DNA from: Bdellovibrio sp.
Lineage (GTDB): Bacteria > Bdellovibrionota > Bacteriovoracia > Bacteriovoracales > Bacteriovoracaceae
Reading direction: 5' to 3'
Assembly (NCBI GenBank): GCA_016187935.1
Contig: JACPIU010000036.1
Span: forward strand, 1-62,611
Length of the DNA stretch: 62,611 bases
In this document: piece after piece, positions 56,566-62,611 of the stretch
How positions within the stretch are numbered: the stretch's first letter is position 1
Layout of the letters: every line of letters begins with the position of its first letter
The notes under the pieces: model-generated
Databases searched by the model: none
Told to the model about the DNA's origin: nothing
The model's input: only the letters and a program-made list of their open reading frames with translations
Program-made: the position numbers and the translations under genes

Positions 56566-57741
56566 ATGGATTTTCCCTTTCTGTTCACTTGGTCAAAACA
56601 AAAAGATGCCACTCATTTTAATTTAAAAGAAGTTAAAGACCACCAGATCATTCTCGAGTCTGGCCAGCGCATTTTTGATTTAACCAGTATAAGTTTTCAG
56701 GCCTCTTTCGGTTTAAAAAACCAACAAATTATCAATCCAATCATTGAACAGCTCCGCAACGTTCCCATGACCTCTCCTAAAGCGATTTTTCCTCTGAAAA
56801 CAGATGTCACTAACAAACTTCTCGACCTTATTAATCTAGGCGGCAAGATTTTTTATACGGTTTCAGGTGCTGAATCAATCGAAAATGCCATTAAAATCGC
56901 TCGCCAGTTTACTGGGCGTAATTTAATTCTGGCCCGTCGTAAATCTTATCATGGTGCCAGCTTAGGCGCTCTTTCCATTACAGGAGATTGGAGAAATCAA
57001 GACCACTTAACCTTAAGTGATTATACTGTCCGAATTCCGGAGCCCGATGATGACCCTGATCTTGAGGAAACCAGAAAAATAATTTTAAAGGCCGGTCCAG
57101 ATAAGATTGCTGCTTTCTGCCTGGAAACAGTTTCCGGCGCTAATGGTGTCTATATTCCTGCCGCGAAATGGTGGCATGGTATTCAAAAACTATGCAACGA
57201 ATTTGGCATTAAACTCATTCTGGATGAAGTTGTATGCGGTTTCTATCGCACAGGTCGCGCCTTTGGTTTTTTACATTTTCCCGTAAAACCTGATTTCATT
57301 TGTATGGCCAAGGCCATCTCAGGTGGTTATGTTCCTTTTGGTGCGCTATGGGTTTCTGACGAATGCGCCCGTTCTTACGATGATAAAATCTTAAGCTGCG
57401 GTCTTACAAACTATGCTCATCCCCTCGGGCTGGCGGCATTAAGCGGTGTTTTGGCATTAACCTCCTCCATGGAATTTCAAAATAAATTACGCAATTTAAT
57501 CCCTCATTTTTCCAACCAACTAAACGAACTAAGAGATCTTCCTGAAGTGACAACTATTCGCCATATTGGAATGCTGGCGGCCATTGAACTGAATAAATCA
57601 CTTTCTTTTGATTCCGTTTTCCAGCAAGGTGCATACGCCCTTGCTAAAGATAAAATGCTGATTTTGTGTCCTGCCTTAACTTACGGAATAGATGAGCTGA
57701 CCACTGCCATGCGAGTCATTCGCAAGGTGATTACGGCATAA
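56566..57741 (+). CDS. Class III aminotransferase (PLP-dependent)
   Basis: All catalytic motifs are intact: VSGAESIENAIK, SYHGASLG, LILDEVVCGFYRTG (Asp for PLP) and MAKAISGGYVPFG (PLP Lys249). The family transaminates omega-amino groups; it resembles 4-aminobutyrate/YodT-type enzymes, but the substrate is not readable. The length of 391 is normal. It starts four bases after the C45 gene and 29 bases before the CoA-transferase genes, so one operon. Confidence 0.9.
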   Translation: MDFPFLFTWSKQKDATHFNLKEVKDHQIILESGQRIFDLTSISFQASFGLKNQQIINPIIEQLRNVPMTSPKAIFPLKTDVTNKLLDLINLGGKIFYTVSGAESIENAIKIARQFTGRNLILARRKSYHGASLGALSITGDWRNQDHLTLSDYTVRIPEPDDDPDLEETRKIILKAGPDKIAAFCLETVSGANGVYIPAAKWWHGIQKLCNEFGIKLILDEVVCGFYRTGRAFGFLHFPVKPDFICMAKAISGGYVPFGALWVSDECARSYDDKILSCGLTNYAHPLGLAALSGVLALTSSMEFQNKLRNLIPHFSNQLNELRDLPEVTTIRHIGMLAAIELNKSLSFDSVFQQGAYALAKDKMLILCPALTYGIDELTTAMRVIRKVITA

Positions 57742-57770
57742 TAAGCTACCGTCGCAAGGAGAAGCAAAAA

Positions 57771-58460
57771 ATGAGTAAAATCTGTCGAGATGCTTTTGAG
57801 GCCCTGAGCGGAATTAAATCAGGGATGACACTGATGAGCGGAGGCTTTGGATTATGTGGAATTGCGGAAAATTGCATAGACGCTCTTAGCATGATTGACG
57901 TTAAGAATCTCACTGTCATTTCTAATAATATTGGAAATTCAGGCCGTGGTTTAGTGAAAATCCTTGTCCAAAAAAAAATTCGTAAGGCCATTTGTTCTTA
58001 TGTCGGTGGCAATCCAGACCTGGAAAAGCAAATTTTTTCAAAAGAAATTGAGGTGGATTTAGTCCCTCAAGGGACATTTGCTGAACGCATCCGAGCTGGT
58101 GGCATGGGAATTCGTGCTTTCTATACTCCCACAGGATATGGCACCATCGTGGCAGAAGGTAAGGATGTAAAAGTTTTTGATCGACCATGCATTCTTGAAA
58201 CTGCACTTACGGCGGATTTCACCATCATAAAAGCGCAAAAAGGCGATTCTTACGGCAATCTGTGGTTTAAAGAGACGGCACGCAATTTTTCTCCACTCAT
58301 GGCCATGGCCGGAAAAATCACCATCGTTGAGGTTGAGGAACTCGTCCCACTAGGCGCGATCCCACCTGAGGATGTTCATCTTCCTGGGGTGTTTGTCCAA
58401 AGAATTTTTCAGGGCAAAAATTATAAAAACGATATTGAATTCTTAAAACTCAAAGAGTAG
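57771..58460 (+). CDS. 3-oxoacid CoA-transferase subunit A
   Basis: Alpha subunit of a SCOT/AtoD-type CoA-transferase. GGFGLCGIAEN and SNNIGNSGRGL at the N-terminus and RAGGMGIRAFYTPTGYGT are typical. Moves CoA between short-chain acids such as succinyl-CoA and acetoacetate. It has a strong AAGGAG ribosome site. Position after two aminotransferases and a C45 hydrolase suggests the acid comes from amino-acid breakdown. Confidence 0.93.
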   Translation: MSKICRDAFEALSGIKSGMTLMSGGFGLCGIAENCIDALSMIDVKNLTVISNNIGNSGRGLVKILVQKKIRKAICSYVGGNPDLEKQIFSKEIEVDLVPQGTFAERIRAGGMGIRAFYTPTGYGTIVAEGKDVKVFDRPCILETALTADFTIIKAQKGDSYGNLWFKETARNFSPLMAMAGKITIVEVEELVPLGAIPPEDVHLPGVFVQRIFQGKNYKNDIEFLKLKE

Positions 58461-58488
58461 TTAATTTTTTATAAGGAATAGGTAGCAT

Positions 58489-59109
58489 ATGGCGTGGTCA
58501 AAAGAAGAAATGGCCTTTGAAGTAATCAACATGCTCAATGATGGTGCCACTGTGAACTTAGGTATCGGCATGCCAACTTTGGTGGCCGAACTCATGCCTT
58601 CCACAAAAAATATCATGATTCAAAGTGAAAATGGAGTCATGGGCGTAGGCGAGCGTCCTACCGCCCAAACTGTCAGTCCAACTCTGATCAATGCAGGAAA
58701 AGAAACCATTACAGTTATTAAGGGGGCCAGTTTTTTTGATAGCTCCCTAAGTTTCGGGATGATTCGCGGCGGTCATATCGATTATTGTATTTTGGGTGGG
58801 ATGGAAGTGGATGTTGATGGCAATCTCGCCAACTGGATGGTGCCTGGTCAAAAGATAACAGGGATGGGTGGAGCGATGGATCTGGTCAACGGAGCAAAAC
58901 AGGTCATCATTATGATGTCCCACTTCAATAAGAATGGGACATCAAAGTTCGTTACGAGATGCCAACTCCCCCTAACAGGTACCAACGTCGTCGATAAGGT
59001 AGTGACGGAATTGGGAGTTTTCTCTCCTGCAATGGGAAAATTTAAAATTATTAAATTAGCATCGGGCACTACCAAGGAATCATTGGGTGACAGTACGCTC
59101 TACATCTAA
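58489..59109 (+). CDS. 3-oxoacid CoA-transferase subunit B
   Basis: Beta subunit carrying the catalytic Glu in IQSENGVMGVG (Glu47), which forms the glutamyl-CoA thioester. GIGMPTLVAELM and the C-terminal LASGTTKESL region are typical. The length is 206. AAGGAATAGG precedes the ATG. The stop codon overlaps the convergent Sm-like gene by four bases (CTAA). Last gene of the cluster. Confidence 0.93.
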   Translation: MAWSKEEMAFEVINMLNDGATVNLGIGMPTLVAELMPSTKNIMIQSENGVMGVGERPTAQTVSPTLINAGKETITVIKGASFFDSSLSFGMIRGGHIDYCILGGMEVDVDGNLANWMVPGQKITGMGGAMDLVNGAKQVIIMMSHFNKNGTSKFVTRCQLPLTGTNVVDKVVTELGVFSPAMGKFKIIKLASGTTKESLGDSTLYI

Positions 59110-59432
59110 CGTACCTGGACTTCTAAGACAGCAATCTCTTCTAACTCTATCAGCGCTTCAAAGAAATCCTTGCCTCCGCCCAATTGCGACAGGACAACAA
59201 AACGCGTACCTACTTCTGACACAATTCCATTAAAAGAAACGCCATTATTAAGAAGTAACGATACGCGCTTCTTGCTCCCTTTAAATGTTTTAAGGGTATC
59301 ACCAATCCCAAAATCGGCATTCAATTTGATTTCGGTCTTGATCTTGTCGGTCTGTCCAAAAGTCGAAGGAGAGGAAATGGCAAACGAGAGAGAGAGCATT
59401 ACAACAAAAAAGAATCTGTTACCTCGAATCAT
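59106..59432 (-). CDS. Small exported Sm-like-fold protein
   Basis: 108 residues with a signal peptide (cleavage near STFGQ). After a short helix, the remaining ~60 residues follow the Sm pattern: KRVSLLLNNGVSFNGIVSEV (strands 1-2 with the NG turn), FVVLSQLGGG, then EALIELEEIAVLEVQV (strands 4-5). This resembles Hfq/LSm, but is directed out of the cytoplasm. AAGGCGG precedes the ATG. It is 24 bases after yebC on the same strand, so the two are cotranscribed. Function unknown. Confidence 0.65.
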   Translation of the reverse strand: MIRGNRFFFVVMLSLSFAISSPSTFGQTDKIKTEIKLNADFGIGDTLKTFKGSKKRVSLLLNNGVSFNGIVSEVGTRFVVLSQLGGGKDFFEALIELEEIAVLEVQVR

Positions 59433-59456
59433 CTGAACCGCCTTATTGTAAAATTT

Positions 59457-60188
59457 TCAAGTGAATAGGGACTCGTCATATTTGATATTATGATAGACTT
59501 TGTTTACATCGTCATCATCTTCCAGCATACCAATTAATTTCATCGTAAGATCGAAAGTTTCCTTATCCACTTCCTTGAAGTTCAAGGGAACTCGTTCAAG
59601 TCCAGATTCTTCCGCTTTGATCTTAAGTTCATCTAATTTTTTCTGAATGGGACCGAAACTGGGCATCGGGCCGGTGGCGATAAAGTAATCATCTTCGCGC
59701 TGTATATCATCAGCCCCAGCATCAATAATCTCCAAACTAAATGAATCTTCATCTTTAATCTGAGAAGCATGAATTTCAAAAACGGCTTTATGCTCAAAAA
59801 CAAATTGGAGGCAACCTGAAGTTCCGAGAGAACCGCCACACTTGTTAAAACAATTTTTTATATTTGGGGCGGTTCGGGTGGGATTATTGGTGGAGGCCTC
59901 TACAAAGATGGCAACTCCGTGAGGCCCATAACCCTCATAGTTCACATCAAAGTAACCATCATCTTCTCCTCCCATTCCCTTTTTAATTGCACGTTCAATG
60001 ATGTCTTTAGGAACGTTACTTTTGCGACATCGCTCCAAAATAACTCTGAGCATAAAATTAGATTCGGGATTCTCTCCCGCAGTCTTCACTGTTTTCGTCA
60101 CATCACGTAAAAGTTTAGTGAAGACTTGCGTTCTGGCCTTATCCTGAGCGCCTTTTTTTTCTTTAATGTTATTCCATTTTCTTCCCAT
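59457..60188 (-). CDS. yebC: YebC/PmpR-family protein
   Basis: GRKWNNIKEKKGAQDKAR start, ERAIKKGMGGEDDGYFDVNYEGYGPHGVAIFVEASTNN-type core (quoted in part: NYEGYGPHGVAIFVEA), and the three-domain layout of the family. Members have been linked to transcription control and to translation of difficult peptide stretches. The ATG at 60188 has AAGGAAACC upstream and starts at the family's usual Met-Gly-Arg-Lys; the 11 codons before it are not needed. Confidence 0.94.
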   Translation of the reverse strand: MGRKWNNIKEKKGAQDKARTQVFTKLLRDVTKTVKTAGENPESNFMLRVILERCRKSNVPKDIIERAIKKGMGGEDDGYFDVNYEGYGPHGVAIFVEASTNNPTRTAPNIKNCFNKCGGSLGTSGCLQFVFEHKAVFEIHASQIKDEDSFSLEIIDAGADDIQREDDYFIATGPMPSFGPIQKKLDELKIKAEESGLERVPLNFKEVDKETFDLTMKLIGMLEDDDDVNKVYHNIKYDESLFT

Positions 60189-60407
60189 ATTGGTTTCCTT
60201 GCTAAAATTGATATTTATCAAGATGAGATGAAGTAGACAATACTATGAACAATCCTGGCCGCGAAGAAAATTAATAAATCAGATATTACTACTAAAGCAC
60301 AATCCAATATCCATAATACAAATCTGTAGCAAAACATTTAATAAAGGATTAGATTAATTTGCATTCCAGACAAAGCAAGGGAAATTTTTTTATTAGGAGG
60401 AATGTTT

Positions 60408-60746
60408 ATGAAGATTATCGCTTTTGTTCTGTCGTTTGCCCTCATGCTCAGCTCAGCTTTCGCGGATGATGCCGCTTTGACCAAACTTCTCAAAGACAAC
60501 AAATGTGAGAAGTGCCACAAAGTGACAGCGCTCGGATTAGCTGACGCCAAAGGGAAGGCCCCTGATCTGTCTCATCTTTCAAAAGATGCGACAGGGTATG
60601 AAAAGGGAGCTAAAGCATGGATTCAAGGCTGGCTAAAAAAAGAAATCACTAAAGGCGGTAAAAAACACGCCATGGCATGGAAAGGATCCGATGCCGATCT
60701 CGGGACCCTCGCCGATGGCCTAATTGAATTGGACGGACGTAAATAA
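60408..60746 (+). CDS. Small monoheme cytochrome c
   Basis: 112 residues. Signal peptide ends at AFA-DD. One heme site CEKCH (33-37) and a distal Met in KHAMAW give a class I cytochrome, periplasmic. AGGAGG at seven bases favours the ATG at 60408; the ATG two codons earlier is too close. It is followed by a strong terminator, so monocistronic. Probably an electron carrier for the neighbouring redox genes (inference). Confidence 0.92.
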   Translation: MKIIAFVLSFALMLSSAFADDAALTKLLKDNKCEKCHKVTALGLADAKGKAPDLSHLSKDATGYEKGAKAWIQGWLKKEITKGGKKHAMAWKGSDADLGTLADGLIELDGRK

Positions 60747-60766
60747 AATTTTCAATTTTGCAACAG

Positions 60767-60800
60767 AAAGGTTTCGTGCATTGTCACGAACCTTTTTGTT
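60767..60800 (+). terminator. Intrinsic terminator after the cytochrome gene
   Basis: AAAGGTTTCGTG, loop CATTGT, CACGAACCTTTTT: an eleven-base stem with one bulged T followed by a T run. Confidence 0.75.
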
Positions 60801-60911
60801 GTATTATTTTAGTTAACTTTCCTATCTATAGTGCTTCAAAAATTTCAGTCATAAAAACCTGTTAATTATCAGTACAACCCCTCTGTAGATTTCACCAATG
60901 ATTCGATACAC

Positions 60912-60939
60912 TTGATTGGAAAATTGTGATCCATATGAT
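60912..60939 (+). promoter_or_regulatory. Candidate promoter of the ferredoxin-tetraheme operon
   Basis: TTGATT, a 16-base spacer, TATGAT. The predicted start is near 60946, about 50 bases before the ferredoxin gene. Confidence 0.4.
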
Positions 60940-60996
60940 AAAACTATTGAATCATTATTATTTTTTATCAACATCCTGAACTTAAAGTGAATTTGT

Positions 60997-61953
60997 ATGA
61001 GCATGTTCAACATTGGGGAAGGCAAGATAACTTTTAAAAGAAATACCGCTCTCATGCAAAAGAGAGTTGAGCGCAGGGGTTTTTTAAAAGGCATGGCTGC
61101 CGCGTTAAGTGCAATGACTCTTCCTGGCAGCGCCAAAGCTAATCTTTTTGGCGATTTCAGCTTCGGAGCGTTTCTGCAAAAACATTATAAGGAACTCTCT
61201 GCTGACGATAAGAAAAAAGTCTTTGCCAGAATTGAAGAAGAAACCAAAAAAAAATATGGTGTGGAGGTCAAAATTTCGGACCCCCAACCTATCGAGAATG
61301 TACACTTCGCCTTTGCCCTTGATCTTAATGTATGTAACGGATCGCGGTTTTGTGTCGATGCCTGTGTTAAAGAGAATAACCCTTCCCGGGACCCTCAAAT
61401 TCAGTTTATCCGCGTACTCGAAATGGAAAGGGGATCGTTCGATTTTGAAAAGGGAAATTTGCACTATAAGGGAGAAGCTGTTCCCGAAAAAGACAAATTT
61501 TATATCCCCATGCAATGCAACCAGTGTGATAACCCTCCCTGCGTGAAGGTTTGTCCAACTGAAGCCACTTGGAAAGAAAAAGATGGTATTGTGGTCATCG
61601 ACTATAACTGGTGTATTGGATGCCGTTATTGCATGGCCGCTTGCCCCTACGGGGCCCGTCGCTTTAACCTGACAGACCCAGTTATTCCAAAAGAAGAAAT
61701 CAACCCCAAGCAAGGTTATTTAAGTAACCGCATTCGTCCCGTTGGAGTCGTGGAAAAATGCTTTTTCTGTCTGCATCGCACCCGAGAAGGAAAACTTCCT
61801 GCCTGCTTAGAAGCTTGTCCAACTGGGGCGCGAAAATTCGGTAATCTTCTCGATCCAACAAGTGATATTGCCAAAATTTTGAAAAATAAGATTGTTTTTG
61901 TTCTAAAAGAAGAACTCAATACCATCCCGAAATTCTTTTATTACTTTGGTTGA
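60997..61953 (+). CDS. Tat-exported 4x[4Fe-4S] ferredoxin subunit
   Basis: A twin-arginine signal (ERRGFLKGMAAALSAM) sends the folded protein to the periplasm. Four cysteine clusters follow: CNGSRFCVDAC, CNQCDNPPCVKVCP, CIGCRYCMAACPYG and CFFCLHRTREGKLPACLEACP. This is the electron-transfer subunit type seen in HybA, DsrO, QrcC and NrfC. The partner is usually an NrfD-like membrane protein, not present in the window. The ATG used gives a 24-residue n-region; an ATG at 61054 closer to the twin Arg is possible. The next gene starts just after it. Confidence 0.92.
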   Translation: MSMFNIGEGKITFKRNTALMQKRVERRGFLKGMAAALSAMTLPGSAKANLFGDFSFGAFLQKHYKELSADDKKKVFARIEEETKKKYGVEVKISDPQPIENVHFAFALDLNVCNGSRFCVDACVKENNPSRDPQIQFIRVLEMERGSFDFEKGNLHYKGEAVPEKDKFYIPMQCNQCDNPPCVKVCPTEATWKEKDGIVVIDYNWCIGCRYCMAACPYGARRFNLTDPVIPKEEINPKQGYLSNRIRPVGVVEKCFFCLHRTREGKLPACLEACPTGARKFGNLLDPTSDIAKILKNKIVFVLKEELNTIPKFFYYFG

Positions 61954-61969
61954 GACGGAGCTCATATAT

Positions 61970-62458
61970 ATGGTGCCTAAACTTGTTATATTTTTTTGCC
62001 TGCAAGCACTCATCACACTATCTGGTAATGCCCAAGAATATGCTAGTTCATTCCCCTGTAGTGACTGTCACGATAAATCCTTCAAGAATTTAAAGGATAT
62101 TAAACTTCCCCTCTCGGACAATCATGATGATTTAGTATTTGCTCATCATAATGAGATCAAAAATTGCTTTCTCTGCCATCAACAGAATCAACCAGATAAA
62201 CTCCATTTGAGAGATGGTACACTGATCGGCTTTGATCAAATCGCAAGATTGTGCGCCCAATGCCATGGTCCGAGGTTTCATGAATGGCAGGACGGAACTC
62301 ACGGTAAGATGAAAGGCAGTTGGAAAAACCCTGAACATGTTGGATGTACTAGATGTCATAATCCACACTCTCCCAAAAGACCCACAATGAAGGCCAAGCC
62401 AGCTCCGAAAATTCACGGAAGCCACCAATCAGAATCAGAAGGACAAAAGGGCCACTAA
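61970..62458 (+). CDS. Tetraheme c-type cytochrome
   Basis: Signal peptide (MVPKLVIFFCLQALITLSGNA) then four CxxCH heme sites: CSDCH, CFLCH, CAQCH and CTRCH, with several His available as distal ligands. Periplasmic electron transfer, likely with the preceding Tat ferredoxin. The ATG at 61970 has GGAG nine bases upstream; a TTG at 61946 would overlap the ferredoxin gene. The frame ends after a Lys/Pro/His-rich tail. One codon before the stop is the slippery heptamer A-AAG-GGC, and the -1 frame beyond it encodes a hydrophobic helix (see the extension feature). Confidence 0.9.
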   Translation: MVPKLVIFFCLQALITLSGNAQEYASSFPCSDCHDKSFKNLKDIKLPLSDNHDDLVFAHHNEIKNCFLCHQQNQPDKLHLRDGTLIGFDQIARLCAQCHGPRFHEWQDGTHGKMKGSWKNPEHVGCTRCHNPHSPKRPTMKAKPAPKIHGSHQSESEGQKGH

Positions 62459-62559
62459 AAATATACATTCTAAACTGGCCTACAACCGTGGTGTTTCTTG
62501 CGATCCTAGTGGCATTTGCAAATTCACTTAAAATTAATAATTGGATTTTTTTTATATAA
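62446..62559 (+). other. Possible -1 frameshift extension: C-terminal membrane anchor
   Basis: Starting at A-AAG-GGC (X-XXY-YYZ type), the -1 frame reads on for ~36 codons to a TAA at 62557-62559. It contains a hydrophobic span (WPTTVVFLAILVAFANS). No ATG, GTG or TTG precedes that span within its open frame, so it is hard to express as a separate gene. A one-base assembly error or chance are alternatives. Confidence 0.4.
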
Positions 62560-62611
62560 GCTGTTGATTATGAAACTGAATATAAAGGTCAAGATGCTGC
62601 TTTAGCATGAC
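62560..62611. other. Window end, no supported gene
   Basis: An ATG at 62569 opens eleven codons (MKLNIKVKMLL) before a stop. The composition resembles the start of a membrane protein, but nothing more can be said at the edge. Confidence 0.2.

Noticed and set aside
51263-59109. The cluster as a non-ribosomal peptide or beta-lactam pathway, suggested by the C45 (penicillin acyltransferase-like) gene
   Set aside because: No peptide synthetase, carrier protein or cyclase is present, and the CoA-transferase pair points to catabolism.
61105-61713. A 202-codon minus-strand frame opposite the ferredoxin gene
   Set aside because: The plus strand has a Tat signal and four iron-sulphur motifs; the antisense frame has none.

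Overview
The window looks like chromosomal DNA from a flagellated, dense-genome Gram-negative bacterium, most likely a Bdellovibrionota (Bdellovibrio/Bacteriovorax-like) lineage. This placement is inferred from gene content and was not tested by search. Supporting signs are a short D0/D1-only flagellin, CarD, GYF_2-domain and PilZ proteins, many exported hydrolases and lipoproteins, AT-rich DNA, and very tight packing. There are no insertion sequences, phage genes, CRISPR arrays, rRNAs or recognisable tRNAs. It reads as a core region with a few lineage-specific islands.

Layout. 1-9.0 kb: 3' part of argS, a sigma28-type flagellin gene, a two-gene unit (pseudo-receiver scaffold plus degenerate HD-GYP), a metallophosphoesterase, and two small exported or metalloprotease-like genes. 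9.0-18.6 kb: uvrB, lysA, gltX, carD, a small secreted protein, ndk, sucDC, and a metallo-beta-lactamase-fold hydrolase. 18.6-26 kb: a GYF-domain membrane protein, an arginase-fold protein, a lipoprotein, a GmhB-like HAD phosphatase with mtgA, a small secreted Cys-rich protein, and a nuclease-like unknown. 26-32.1 kb: pyrB, a fused carA-carB and pyrF in one pyrimidine operon. 32.1-42.1 kb: an envelope and export block with a papain-like protease, a HAD lipoprotein, a beta-barrel-like protein, a 1,554-residue metzincin lipoprotein, a lytic transglycosylase lipoprotein and a membrane PilZ protein. 42.1-48.6 kb: the translation operon rimP-nusA-infB-rbfA-truB behind a structured leader with a terminator hairpin. 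48.7-51.1 kb: a TPR/winged-helix regulator, an exported protein and a RimI-like acetyltransferase. 51.2-59.1 kb: a ddl-like ligase followed by an unusual metabolic cluster, namely a lysine-aminotransferase-like/GNAT/pseudo-aminotransferase fusion, a C45 acylase, a class III aminotransferase and both CoA-transferase subunits. 59.1-62.6 kb: yebC with an exported Sm-like small protein, then a redox module of monoheme cytochrome, Tat-exported 4x[4Fe-4S] protein and tetraheme cytochrome.

Best candidates for something new: (1) the 51-59 kb cluster. It matches, by reaction type, the Bacillus kamA-yodPQRST lysine/beta-lysine set, but with a three-domain fusion and a C45 hydrolase where Bacillus has a different deacylase. 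(2) A classic slippery heptamer one codon before the tetraheme cytochrome's stop, which in the -1 frame opens a transmembrane anchor. (3) A pseudo-receiver scaffold carrying about nine copies of a short acidic motif. (4) A possible attenuator ahead of rimP-nusA-infB. (5) An exported Sm-like fold. Seven of ten convergent gene pairs overlap at their 3' ends.
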